Assembly: GCA_028866995.1 (NCBI GenBank)
Contig: JAGWHD010000002.1
Coordinates: 1 to 64,000 of the forward strand
DNA: 64,000 bases
DNA from: Microcaldota archaeon
GTDB lineage: Archaea; Micrarchaeota; Micrarchaeia; Micrarchaeales; CABMGC01
Direction: 5' to 3'
The notes under the pieces are model-generated. The model worked only from the letters and a program-made list of their open reading frames with translations. It had not been told where the DNA came from and did no database searches. Of this stretch, positions 10,043 to 19,484 are shown piece after piece (position 1 is the first letter of the stretch; the number at the start of each line of letters is the position of its first letter). Made by a program: the position numbers and the translations under genes.

Positions 10043-10699
10043 GTGGAGTTCAGGCTGCTAAGCGATGGGAAGGCAAAGGAAGCGATAGAGACGCTAGAGA
10101 AGGAGTACAAGGACTCGCACTACTACCTCAACTTCAGGACCCCTGTCGACCTGGTCGCAGCTGCGATACTCTCGGCGCAGACGAGGGACGAGGTGACCAA
10201 TTCCGTTACCCCTGAACTGTTCAAAAGGTACAGAACGGCGAAGGACTACGCCTATGCAAACGAAGAGGAGCTGATAGGATACATCAAGAGGATAACCTTC
10301 GCGGGCAACAAGGCAAGGAACATGATCAAGACATTCAAGACCATAGAGGAGAGGTACAACGGAAAGGTGCCTGACAGCATGGAGCAGCTGCTTGAGCTGC
10401 CGGGAATAGGCAGGAAGACGGCGAACACCATACTGATCAACGCGTACGGGATAGTGGAGGGCATACCCGTAGACACGTGGGTGATAAAGCTATCGGGCAG
10501 GATAGGGCTCAGCAAAAGCAGGGATCCGGACGACATAGAGCAGGACCTGATGAAGACCGTAGACAGGAGGTACTGGAAGAACATAACATATGTTTTCAAG
10601 AACCACGGCAAGAAGATATGCCAGTCGCAGGTGCCCGTCTGCAGCGCGTGCATGATAAGCAGGATATGCCCAAGGAACGGGGTAACTAAGAGCAAATGA
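10043..10699 (+). CDS. nth: Endonuclease III
   Basis: HhH LPGIGRKTANTILINAYG...VDTWV and C-terminal Fe-S cysteines CQSQVPVCSACMISRICP. Confidence 0.93.
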   Translation: MEFRLLSDGKAKEAIETLEKEYKDSHYYLNFRTPVDLVAAAILSAQTRDEVTNSVTPELFKRYRTAKDYAYANEEELIGYIKRITFAGNKARNMIKTFKTIEERYNGKVPDSMEQLLELPGIGRKTANTILINAYGIVEGIPVDTWVIKLSGRIGLSKSRDPDDIEQDLMKTVDRRYWKNITYVFKNHGKKICQSQVPVCSACMISRICPRNGVTKSK

Positions 10700-10700
10700 C

Positions 10701-11984
10701 ATGGAGTACATAGCAGACATACACTTCCATTCTAAGTACGCAGGAGCGTGCAGCGACCAGCTCGTGCTGGAGAACATAGACAAGGCAGTAAAGGAAAAGG
10801 GGGTGGGGATAGTCGGAACAGGGGATTTCACGCATCCGCTGTGGATGAAGGAGATAAAGGAGAAGCTCGAAGGCGACAATGGCATATACCGCCTGAAAGG
10901 GTCCGATACTGGAACAAGGTTCCTGATAACAACAGAGGTGGCTACGATATTCTCCAAGGACAGCTCGGTCACCTCAAGGGGAGTCTTCGACAGGAGCGGC
11001 AACGTGAAGAAGATACACCATGTCATAATGGCGCCAAACGTCGAAGCGGCCGAGCAGCTGAACAAGGAGCTCGCAAGGTTCGGCAACCTGTCGCTCGACG
11101 GGAGGCCGCAGCTGAACATGAGCGCAGCGGAGCTCGCAGACATAGCGTTCGGTGTGGACAAGGGCATGTTCCTCTATCCGGCACATGCATGGACGCCATG
11201 GTTCGGCGTTCTCGGATCCATATCCGGGTTCGATTCTGTGGAGGACGCTTACGAAGACCAGGCGAAGCACATATACGCCATAGAGACGGGGCTCTCAGCC
11301 GACCCTGCAATGATATGGAGAGTATCGAAGTTGGACAGGTACGCGCTGCTATCCAGCAGCGACGCGCACTCGCTCCCAAAGATAGGAAGGGAAGCAGTCA
11401 TCATGGACATTGACGGGGAACTGACTTACGCAAAGATGACAGGCGCGATAAAGGAGAAGAGGCTGAAGATGACGGTCGAGTTCTATCCTGAGGAAGGCAA
11501 GTACCACTACGACGGCCATAGGAACTGCAAGGTATCAATGCCTCCTTCAGAATCGAACAAGTTCAACGGCATATGTCCTGTATGCAGGAAGAAGCTTACT
11601 CTTGGGGTCATGCACAGGGTAGAGGACCTTGCGGACAGGGAAGAGGGTTACAGGCCGAGCGGCGCAGTGCCTTTCGTCAACGCAATACCTCTCCAGGAGG
11701 TCATAGCGCACGTCCTGAAGAAGACGACGACGTCCCCTTACGTACTGAGGGCGTACGACAAGCTGGTGACGGCATTCGGCAGCGAATTCAACGTGCTGCT
11801 TAGGGGAGATGTCGAGAGGATAAGGGAGGTGGACAAGGAGACTGGGGACGCGATAGAGAGCGTCAGGGAGAACAGGGTGCACATAATACCGGGATACGAC
11901 GGCGTCTTCGGCATAATAGACATAGCCAACGAGATAAAGGAGCGGAAGGGGCAGAACGGGCAGAGCAGGATAAGCGACTTCTGA
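10701..11984 (+). CDS. Endonuclease Q-like PHP-domain nuclease
   Basis: YIADIHFHSKYAGACS..., PAHAWTPWFGVLGSISGFDS, Cys cluster around CPVCRKKLTLGVMHRVEDLADR. Confidence 0.88.
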   Translation: MEYIADIHFHSKYAGACSDQLVLENIDKAVKEKGVGIVGTGDFTHPLWMKEIKEKLEGDNGIYRLKGSDTGTRFLITTEVATIFSKDSSVTSRGVFDRSGNVKKIHHVIMAPNVEAAEQLNKELARFGNLSLDGRPQLNMSAAELADIAFGVDKGMFLYPAHAWTPWFGVLGSISGFDSVEDAYEDQAKHIYAIETGLSADPAMIWRVSKLDRYALLSSSDAHSLPKIGREAVIMDIDGELTYAKMTGAIKEKRLKMTVEFYPEEGKYHYDGHRNCKVSMPPSESNKFNGICPVCRKKLTLGVMHRVEDLADREEGYRPSGAVPFVNAIPLQEVIAHVLKKTTTSPYVLRAYDKLVTAFGSEFNVLLRGDVERIREVDKETGDAIESVRENRVHIIPGYDGVFGIIDIANEIKERKGQNGQSRISDF

Positions 11985-12040
11985 CGCAGAATCCAAACAC
12001 CTGCTATGTAATTATAAAGCTTCATTCCCAATTTCCTACC

Positions 12041-13858
12041 ATGATGCCAAAACTTGCAATCCTAGCGTTCGCGGTGGTCGCCGCATTCGGCATGATTGAT
12101 GCATACACTACCTCGATACACGCTCCTGCAGTCATACTCAACCAGAGCATAGGCGAGCTGACCAACATCTCGCTCAACGTATCCAGCGGCACAGGCACAG
12201 TCTCAGTCATCGGGCCTGGCAGCGTGGGCTCAGACACGTTATACTCGGCCGAAACTGCGGCGGCTTACGCATCAGCATACGCCGGAGCCAACGAGAAGTC
12301 GCTCAACTTCACGTACGACATAAACATAAGCGGGATAAACGTATCAGGACCTAGTGCTGGCCTCGCGTTCACGCTTCTCGCGATATACGGCATCGAAAGC
12401 AAGCAGCTGCCCGGCAACTTCTCGGTAACTGGGACAATACAGTCTGACGGCAGCGTGGGGCTCGTAGGCGGCGTATACGACAAGGCGACAGCAGTCAAGC
12501 AGAAGAATCTCAAGTACCTGATAGTCCCTAACGCTGACAACGCAAGCCTGGAATACTTCATATACTACATGGCGCAGCAGGAGCTCGGCCTGCCGATAGC
12601 GCAGGCATCGACGGTCTCGCAGGCACTCGGCTACGTGTCAGGGAGCACGCCGATAAGGAGTCTGAGCTATTCGCTCATAAAGAACTACTCCGTATCCGAG
12701 CTCCCATCAGTGAGCACCACATGCAACGGCTGCGATCCGGCAGCTTTCCAGGAGCTGACCAACTACACGCTCAACTTCACCACTGCACAGGCTCTGTCAC
12801 TCTATCCTTCGAACGTATCCAACGCCTTCATAAGTGTCAAGGGAGACCTGCAGGACCAGATGCTCTCGCAGCTCGGCCAGTACAGGGCGATAGCCGACAA
12901 GGGCTACCTGTACACGGCTGCGGACCTCGCATTCCTGGACTACGTCAAGGGCTTCGTATTCGCCAACTCGTACAACATAACAGGGGAGAAGGCCATCGGC
13001 ATAATCGGCAATGTCTCTGCGTACTGCAATTCGCTAATCCCTCCACCTCTCACTGCCCAGAACTACGAGTATGTCTCAGGAGGCGAACTCAGGCAATCAT
13101 GGGCCAACATAACGATACAGGACACTGTTGCCATGGTGAACGCCAGCAGCGATTCTGACGTCGCAATAGAGGCAGTGTACAACGTCGCTCCCGCATATGC
13201 GTGGTGCAAGGCTGCTAGCGAGATGTACTCGATAGCGTCTTCCATGAACGGCACGGGAATATATGTGAGCCAGTCTCTCAAGAGCGAGGCGATGGCAGCG
13301 GTGTCGAACGTGAGCAGCTCCGGTACTCTCTATTCAAGGGCTGCGAAGCAGCTCTACAACAACGGCCAGTACATAGCTTCGTTATACAGCGCAACATATG
13401 CAAACGTCTTCTCAGGGAACCTGCCGGGCATAAGTTTCAACTCATCAAGCGACTCAGCGATGCAGGCTGCGGTAAGCAACGCGACCCTGAACGGCACAGG
13501 TGTCTGGCCGTACCAGTTCGCTCTACAATCGGGCTTCTACCTGAGGCAGGCGGAGCTGTCAGACAGCACGACTGACGCCAACAGCAACATCCAAAGCGCA
13601 TACAGCTCCATGACGCTATCTCAGAGGCTGAGCTCGGTCAACAACGACGCGCTCGCATCGATGGTCTACCTGCAGCAACAGCAAGCCAACGGAACTGCGG
13701 CTGACATAAGCGGCGAGCTCTCAGGCCTGCAGCAGCAGTTCAACAAGATATACGAGCTCTCGCTTGTCATAATACTGCTTCTGGTGATGGTGATAGTCGC
13801 GCAGTCGTTCTTCATAAACATGCTTCTCAGGAGGACGAAAAATGGCAGGAAAAGGTAG
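12041..13858 (+). CDS. Membrane-anchored Lon-like (S16-type) serine protease family protein
   Basis: N-terminal signal/TM, GINVSGPSAGLAFTLLAIYGI (Ser motif), GGVYDKATAVKQ (Lys motif), C-terminal TM. Confidence 0.8.
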   Translation: MMPKLAILAFAVVAAFGMIDAYTTSIHAPAVILNQSIGELTNISLNVSSGTGTVSVIGPGSVGSDTLYSAETAAAYASAYAGANEKSLNFTYDINISGINVSGPSAGLAFTLLAIYGIESKQLPGNFSVTGTIQSDGSVGLVGGVYDKATAVKQKNLKYLIVPNADNASLEYFIYYMAQQELGLPIAQASTVSQALGYVSGSTPIRSLSYSLIKNYSVSELPSVSTTCNGCDPAAFQELTNYTLNFTTAQALSLYPSNVSNAFISVKGDLQDQMLSQLGQYRAIADKGYLYTAADLAFLDYVKGFVFANSYNITGEKAIGIIGNVSAYCNSLIPPPLTAQNYEYVSGGELRQSWANITIQDTVAMVNASSDSDVAIEAVYNVAPAYAWCKAASEMYSIASSMNGTGIYVSQSLKSEAMAAVSNVSSSGTLYSRAAKQLYNNGQYIASLYSATYANVFSGNLPGISFNSSSDSAMQAAVSNATLNGTGVWPYQFALQSGFYLRQAELSDSTTDANSNIQSAYSSMTLSQRLSSVNNDALASMVYLQQQQANGTAADISGELSGLQQQFNKIYELSLVIILLLVMVIVAQSFFINMLLRRTKNGRKR

Positions 13859-14336
13859 AAAGGGAACGGACCCGTTCTGCATAAAGGGGAAGATAGAGCA
13901 GCAGACAATATTTGAGAGCAGGCACTTCTACGCGCTGTACGACATAAGACCGGTAGTGCCAGGGCACTGTCTGCTCGTCCCGAAGAGGCACGTCCTCGAT
14001 ATGATGGAGCTCACAGTGGCCGAGACTAAGGACTTCCATAGGATAGCGGGGAAGGTCATACCTGTTCTGCTTAAGGAATATTCGAGGGAGGAGAGGTCGT
14101 ACGACCTCACTGCGCAGATAGGACCGTATTCTGGAAGGACTGTGAAGCACCTCCATTTCCATGTGCTCCCGAGGGGCAAGCGAGACGAGTACCAGAAGAG
14201 GAACGTGCACATATACCTTGACATAGAGAGCAACAGGACCAACCTCCTGCTGAACATAAAGGAGGAGGTCAGGAAGCTAAGGAAGGCGCTGGGATACCGA
14301 CAAGCGCAGAGAGCAGGAAAGCGACGAGCGCGATGA
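13842..14336 (+). CDS. HIT family hydrolase
   Basis: VKHLHFHVLPR histidine triad; overlaps the 3' end of the previous gene. Confidence 0.9.
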   Translation: MAGKGRKGTDPFCIKGKIEQQTIFESRHFYALYDIRPVVPGHCLLVPKRHVLDMMELTVAETKDFHRIAGKVIPVLLKEYSREERSYDLTAQIGPYSGRTVKHLHFHVLPRGKRDEYQKRNVHIYLDIESNRTNLLLNIKEEVRKLRKALGYRQAQRAGKRRAR

Positions 14337-15147
14337 GCATCGCTGCCAGCGATACGTTCCTCATCCTGTCGTAGTCCTTCTGCTTCCTGCTGGCGATGAA
14401 GACGATTCCCGAATAGGCGAGCAGCATGTTGGTGACGAACACCATAACAGCGTAAACCGCGTTGTGGTAGAACGGCGCATATGACATGTACACGTATATG
14501 CTCATGGATATCGCGGCAAGGTACAGCAGCATCGCGGCCCATGCAGATGCCTTTATCCCGATGGCCTTCGGGAGCGTGTTCGCCTTGCGCAGCCTGTCTC
14601 CCCTGTAGTCCCTTATGGACCCGTGGACCTCCCTGGCGAAGCCGCTTATGAAAATTATCATGAAGAGCATCGCCGCTACAGGAGGCAGCTGCGCGTTGAC
14701 CACATAGGCGCCGAATATGAACGGTATTGACATGGAGAATGCTATGTACGCGTTTCCCATGACAAGCATCTCCTTGAGCCTGTAGCTGTAGAGGAGCGAG
14801 AAGGATGCGAAGAACAGGGCTATCGCGAAGCAGTAGACGTTTATCAGCGCGCTCGCCGCAACCCCTACGACCATGCATACTACTGTTATCCACAGCGCCC
14901 CATTTGGCGTTATGTCTCCTGTGACCAGGGGCCTGTTCTTCCTGTTCTTCCTGTCGACCTCTATGTCGAAGTAGTCGTTTATCGAGAACGACCCCATGCT
15001 TATGAATATCGGCGTTATCAGGCTGAGAACCATGACCGGCAGCATGGGAATCCCGCCGGAGATTATCTCTGCTGTCAGGACTGCTATGACAAGCATGATG
15101 CTGTGCTCTATCCTAGTCAGCTTGAGCACCGCTGAAAGCCTGTCCAT
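14269..15147 (-). CDS. UbiA-family prenyltransferase, probably digeranylgeranylglyceryl phosphate synthase
   Basis: NDYFDIEVDRKNRKNRPLVTGDITP motif, multi-TM. Confidence 0.85.
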   Translation of the reverse strand: MDRLSAVLKLTRIEHSIMLVIAVLTAEIISGGIPMLPVMVLSLITPIFISMGSFSINDYFDIEVDRKNRKNRPLVTGDITPNGALWITVVCMVVGVAASALINVYCFAIALFFASFSLLYSYRLKEMLVMGNAYIAFSMSIPFIFGAYVVNAQLPPVAAMLFMIIFISGFAREVHGSIRDYRGDRLRKANTLPKAIGIKASAWAAMLLYLAAISMSIYVYMSYAPFYHNAVYAVMVFVTNMLLAYSGIVFIASRKQKDYDRMRNVSLAAMLIALVAFLLSALVGIPAPSLAS

Positions 15148-15227
15148 GGAGAACTATGCGAGCCAAATCTTATAAGGCGTTTGCATGCTCAACATTCTCG
15201 TCGTGCTTTGTTATTTTGCGAAGCAGG

Positions 15228-16346
15228 TCATCTGCGCGCTGAGAGTATCATCGGATCCGGATTGCCAACAACCGCGTGGACCGTTCCATCAGCGTTCTCA
15301 ATGCGAAGGTTGACTGCTCCCTCCTGCGTTCCCCTTCCGAAGTCCACCGTGTACTGGAATGGCATCATCCTACCTTTCTTCAGCTCGTACAGCGCGAGAT
15401 TCGCATTGAGGCCTCCGGGCTTGAACACTGCGCTGTACCCGTTCCATCCTCCTACTATCACAACCTCGGCGTCGTGCCTCTTGTTTACTGATATGTTCGC
15501 GCTGTCAGCCTTCTGCGGCAGCTTTATCGCAGTCCATCCTGAATCGGACGCGGGCGCGGTCCCATCACCCTCCTTGACGCTGTACGCATAGTACACGACC
15601 GGATGGCTCATCTCCACCTTCACCCGTATGCCCAGCCTTATGCTCATCGGCGTGGCGTACTGCCTTGTCTCGGTGATCGGGACGTCGAGCATCGCATCCT
15701 TCTTGCCCATCCTCGTTGTCCCGTGGTCCCATGAGCTCATCCATACGCCGTTCTTCTTGTTCAGCGTCAGCCAGTCGTTCCATGTCTCTGTTCCGAATGT
15801 TATTGTATGATTTGCCGTGTCTATCTTAGCAACCGCCTGCAGCCAGTCAGTGTGCGCCTTTCCGTCGTGCACGCTCCTGACAGTCGCGTTGAGCTGCACT
15901 GAAAAGCTCTTCTTCGGATTGCCCTTGAAAAGCTTTGTCAGAGGGTTCTTCTTCGCATCCGGCCTCAGCGTGCTCCTCTCCATGACGATAGGAGCGTTGA
16001 ACGTGACCGTGCCTGCAACGCCTTTAGTGTATTCGGTTGTCATGCTGGGCACGCTGACTCCCTTCCTGCCGCTGATGGCCTTTTCGGCCAGCTCTGCCGG
16101 TATGGTATAACTGTACTGCGGCGGGTTCCCGTAGCTTGCGATGCCGGTAGGAAGGGAAAGCGGGGCCGATATCGCAATGAGCGACTTCAGCGCTACCGCA
16201 TCATGCCTATGCTCGTACCTGTATACCAGGCCTCCTGCGGCCACGGCAAGGGCGAGGCCTGCGGCAATGCTGCCTCTAAGAACCTTGTCGAACGCGTTCC
16301 TGCGGGGCCTGTCCGGATCGTGCATCCTGTGCATATTGACATCCAC
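15228..16346 (-). CDS. Hypothetical single-pass membrane protein
   Basis: N-terminal TM GLALAVAAGGLVYRY, long extracytoplasmic region. Confidence 0.7.
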   Translation of the reverse strand: MDVNMHRMHDPDRPRRNAFDKVLRGSIAAGLALAVAAGGLVYRYEHRHDAVALKSLIAISAPLSLPTGIASYGNPPQYSYTIPAELAEKAISGRKGVSVPSMTTEYTKGVAGTVTFNAPIVMERSTLRPDAKKNPLTKLFKGNPKKSFSVQLNATVRSVHDGKAHTDWLQAVAKIDTANHTITFGTETWNDWLTLNKKNGVWMSSWDHGTTRMGKKDAMLDVPITETRQYATPMSIRLGIRVKVEMSHPVVYYAYSVKEGDGTAPASDSGWTAIKLPQKADSANISVNKRHDAEVVIVGGWNGYSAVFKPGGLNANLALYELKKGRMMPFQYTVDFGRGTQEGAVNLRIENADGTVHAVVGNPDPMILSARR

Positions 16347-16471
16347 ATTGCCGCGTTTTTCATATTTATACGTTTGAAGCCATTAGACATTAGTCGTTGT
16401 ATAACGGATACGCGGCCAAGAGTAAAGGGTTAATAACATTAGCTGAACAATTATTCTGCTTTGGGGAGCAG

Positions 16472-17380
16472 ATGGCTGCGAAAGAGGTAGGCATAGTAGG
16501 CCTAGGGAAGATGGGCAAGAACATAGCCCTGAACATGCTCAAGCATGGATACAGGGTAGTCGCGCACAACAGGTCCAGGGCTCCATTGGACGAGGTTATC
16601 AAGGCGGGAGCCGAGGAGGCAGTCTCATTCTCCGATTTCAAGGCAAAGCTGGGCAAGAAAAGGATTGTCTGGGTCATGCTGCCTGCGGGCACTGTAACTG
16701 ACAACGCGTTCAGCGACCTCTCGAACGTGCTTGAGAAGGACGACATAGTCATAGACGGATCAAATTCAATGTACAAGGACTCCGCGAGAAGGACAGAGCA
16801 GATGAAGGGCAAGGGGATAACCGTGCTCGACGCAGGCTGCAGCGGCGGCCCATCAGGAGCGCTCAACGGCATGTCTATAATGGTAGGAGGAGACAAGGCG
16901 GCATTCTCCGAATGCGAGCAGCTTTTCAAGGACCTCAGCGTTGCGAACGGCCTGCTTTACACCGGGCCTTCAGGCTCCGGCCATTTCGTCAAGATGGTGC
17001 ACAACGCGATAGAGTACGGAATGATGGAATCTATAGCAGAGGGCTTCGAGCTGATGAAGAGCGGCCCCTACAAGGAGCTGCAGCTGGCAGACATCGCAAA
17101 GCTATGGAACAACGGCTCAGTGATCAGAGGATACCTGATAGACCTGACGGAGAAAGGGCTGAGAGGCGATGGCGAGCTTGCGGGCTTCAACCCGCAGGTA
17201 GAGGACAAGGGGGAGGGCAGGTACGCGGTTGCTGCAGCTGTCGAGTACGGTGTGTCGTTCAACGCGATAACAGAAGCGCTTTACGTCAGGTTCTCGTCAA
17301 GGAACGGTTACATGTTCGGGAACAGGCTGCTATCGGCAATGAGGCACGGCTTCGGAGGGCACGAAGCGGCCAAGAAGTAG
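16472..17380 (+). CDS. gnd: 6-phosphogluconate dehydrogenase (decarboxylating)
   Basis: VGIVGLGKMGKNIALNMLKHGYRVVAHNRS, LDAGCSGGPSGALNG, GHFVKMVHNAIEYGMME. Confidence 0.9.
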   Translation: MAAKEVGIVGLGKMGKNIALNMLKHGYRVVAHNRSRAPLDEVIKAGAEEAVSFSDFKAKLGKKRIVWVMLPAGTVTDNAFSDLSNVLEKDDIVIDGSNSMYKDSARRTEQMKGKGITVLDAGCSGGPSGALNGMSIMVGGDKAAFSECEQLFKDLSVANGLLYTGPSGSGHFVKMVHNAIEYGMMESIAEGFELMKSGPYKELQLADIAKLWNNGSVIRGYLIDLTEKGLRGDGELAGFNPQVEDKGEGRYAVAAAVEYGVSFNAITEALYVRFSSRNGYMFGNRLLSAMRHGFGGHEAAKK

Positions 17381-18517
17381 ATGGTTATGTACAGGCTTGG
17401 GGTCGTGGGGCTGGGGCACTGGTTCGAGAGGCTCTACGAGGGCATAAAGAAGACCAGCATGATAGAGATAGAGAAGGCTGCGAGCGTCAGCGGCATAGAG
17501 AAGAAGGGGGCGCAGCTGACAAGGCTGGGCATACCACATGAAAAGTACTACAAGCTGGTTCCAGGGAAACCAATACCTGACGAATTCTTCAAGGGCCTTG
17601 ACATAGTCCACATATCGAATCCGAACCAGTTCCACGCTGAGCAGACAATACAGTCGCTCTCGTTCAACAAGATAACGATAACGGAGAAGACCTTCGGCGT
17701 CGACAGGAAGGAATTCGACAGCGTCCTTGACTACATATCCGAGAACGAGCTGGAGAGCAAGGCATACCTTCACCTTCATTACGTCCACAAGCAGCTGGTG
17801 CTGCATCTTCCGAAGCTGCTAGAGGAGCTTACAGTCAGCGAGGGAAGGATAAGGGAAACTGTATCTACATTCTTCGAGATGGCCAATGACGAGGGGATAA
17901 GGAGGAGCTCGTGGCTGTTCAAGCCAGAGAGCGGTGGACTGTTCATGGACTGGATCCACCCATTCGAGATATACCTGAAGGGCGCGCTCGCCACCGAGAT
18001 GAAGCTCTCCAACGCAAGGGGATATGCCGTCAACACAGAGTACGACATCAGCAATCCCACTGGCATAGAGGCAGAGATACGGCTCAATGGCAGGTTCTTC
18101 TCCAAGAACGCAAGGGCCACGATGAGGGTATCGGAAGGCGTAGACGAAATGCACAAGAGGAAGGTATCGAGATTCATCTTCGAATCAGGGAACTACCTCG
18201 ACCTCAACTTCATAGACTCAGGGCTCGAGTTCTCAGGCAGCAACAGGGGCACGTGGGAGCTGAGGAAAGGGGATGACGGGAGCTTAATAAGATCGGGGAA
18301 TCCTACGGGCCCGACATCATCAGACATACTCGTCAGCGACATGGTGAGCCTCTGCAAAGGAAAGAACCCGGGATTGACGACGCAGGAGATGAGGATGCTC
18401 TACGAGCCGCAATGGAACTACCAGAGCATGGCAAAGGGCATGGACCTCATCAAGGACAGGGAGCATGTGTCAGAATTCATGCGCAGCGGCTCGAAGGTGT
18501 GCGCAGCCACGAACTGA
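17381..18517 (+). CDS. Gfo/Idh/MocA-like oxidoreductase
   Basis: N-terminal Rossmann LGVVGLGHWFERLYEG...DIVHISNPNQFHAEQTIQSL...ITEKTFGV; directly follows gnd. Confidence 0.75.
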   Translation: MVMYRLGVVGLGHWFERLYEGIKKTSMIEIEKAASVSGIEKKGAQLTRLGIPHEKYYKLVPGKPIPDEFFKGLDIVHISNPNQFHAEQTIQSLSFNKITITEKTFGVDRKEFDSVLDYISENELESKAYLHLHYVHKQLVLHLPKLLEELTVSEGRIRETVSTFFEMANDEGIRRSSWLFKPESGGLFMDWIHPFEIYLKGALATEMKLSNARGYAVNTEYDISNPTGIEAEIRLNGRFFSKNARATMRVSEGVDEMHKRKVSRFIFESGNYLDLNFIDSGLEFSGSNRGTWELRKGDDGSLIRSGNPTGPTSSDILVSDMVSLCKGKNPGLTTQEMRMLYEPQWNYQSMAKGMDLIKDREHVSEFMRSGSKVCAATN

Positions 18518-18556
18518 TTTCGCAACATTTTTATACTAGAAAAGAGTATCCTGCTC

Positions 18557-18937
18557 ATGCCAAACAATCCATCACGCTTATTCGGAACCAACGACTCAGT
18601 CAAGGAGCTTGAGATAAACGCGGATCAGGCATCCGAGCTGGCGAAGAAGGGCAGCAGGGTGTTCGTCTTCTCGCGCAGTCCCTACGACGGCGAGCTGCTT
18701 AAGGAAGTTCTTGGGGTGCAGTCAGTCCAGGAGCTTGACATCAACGAGGTGTCCCCTATCATATACGGATACGGCGACAGGGACGAGGCGCAGAAGTTAG
18801 CCGCATCTTTCGAGAACGCGGTGATAGTGTGCCCCCACGGCAATACCTCGAGGATAATGGCCGAGGCGCTGCTCCAGTTCAACGTCAAGGCGTACAGCCT
18901 CAAGGAAGGGATGGAAGGGCTGAAGAAAAGGGGCTGA
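18557..18937 (+). CDS. Rhodanese-like domain protein
   Basis: NAVIVCPHGNTSRIMAEALLQFNVKAYSLKEGMEGLKKRG resembles the rhodanese active-site loop. Confidence 0.55.
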   Translation: MPNNPSRLFGTNDSVKELEINADQASELAKKGSRVFVFSRSPYDGELLKEVLGVQSVQELDINEVSPIIYGYGDRDEAQKLAASFENAVIVCPHGNTSRIMAEALLQFNVKAYSLKEGMEGLKKRG

Positions 18938-18962
18938 GCAGTTCAGCATCAGACGTGTAAAG

Positions 18963-19208
18963 ATGGCGAACGCACAAATACGACGCAGGTACAGCGAAGA
19001 GTCGCTCAGGAGCGCGCGCCACGCGATACCAACGGTGAGGCTTGCGGAGAGGCAGGAGCAAGGCGGCAACCTCAGGGAAGCTGCTGTTTCATGGAGGGAC
19101 GCGGCAACTCTCGCCAGCATGCACGGAGCCACGCATCTTGCCGAGAGCTTCAGGATGCAGAAGAACAGGGTCCTTCGCGAGCTGACAAGAGGGGCAAGGA
19201 GGGATTGA
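18963..19208 (+). CDS. Small helical (TPR-like) protein A1
   Basis: LAERQEQGGNLREAAVSWRDAATLASMHG; abuts a related ORF. Confidence 0.6.
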   Translation: MANAQIRRRYSEESLRSARHAIPTVRLAERQEQGGNLREAAVSWRDAATLASMHGATHLAESFRMQKNRVLRELTRGARRD

Positions 19209-19424
19209 ATGGCCGCAAATCCGGCAAGGCAGGCCGCCAGGCCCATATACTTCGCAATAGCCGAAAGGATAGAGCGCGACGGCGACCCATTAAGGGCGCA
19301 GAACGCATGGCGCAGCGCCGCCACGTTCGCGACAAAGGACGGCGACAGGAAGGGCGCCAAGGAGTGCATAGCCAATGCCAGGAGGTGCTCTGAGGCAGCC
19401 AAGAAGGCAGTCAGAAGCGCCTGA
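19209..19424 (+). CDS. Small helical (TPR-like) protein A2
   Basis: IAERIERDGDPLRAQNAWRSAATFATKDGD; similar to the preceding ORF. Confidence 0.6.
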   Translation: MAANPARQAARPIYFAIAERIERDGDPLRAQNAWRSAATFATKDGDRKGAKECIANARRCSEAAKKAVRSA

Positions 19425-19484
19425 TTTCGTCTTTAGACGAGCCAACTTTTGCCTTTAAATATCAGTCGCGGCGCATATAGAAGC

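Noticed and set aside
13928-14893. 321-aa minus-strand ORF
   Set aside because: Alternative frame of the HIT and UbiA genes; composition typical of a shadow ORF.
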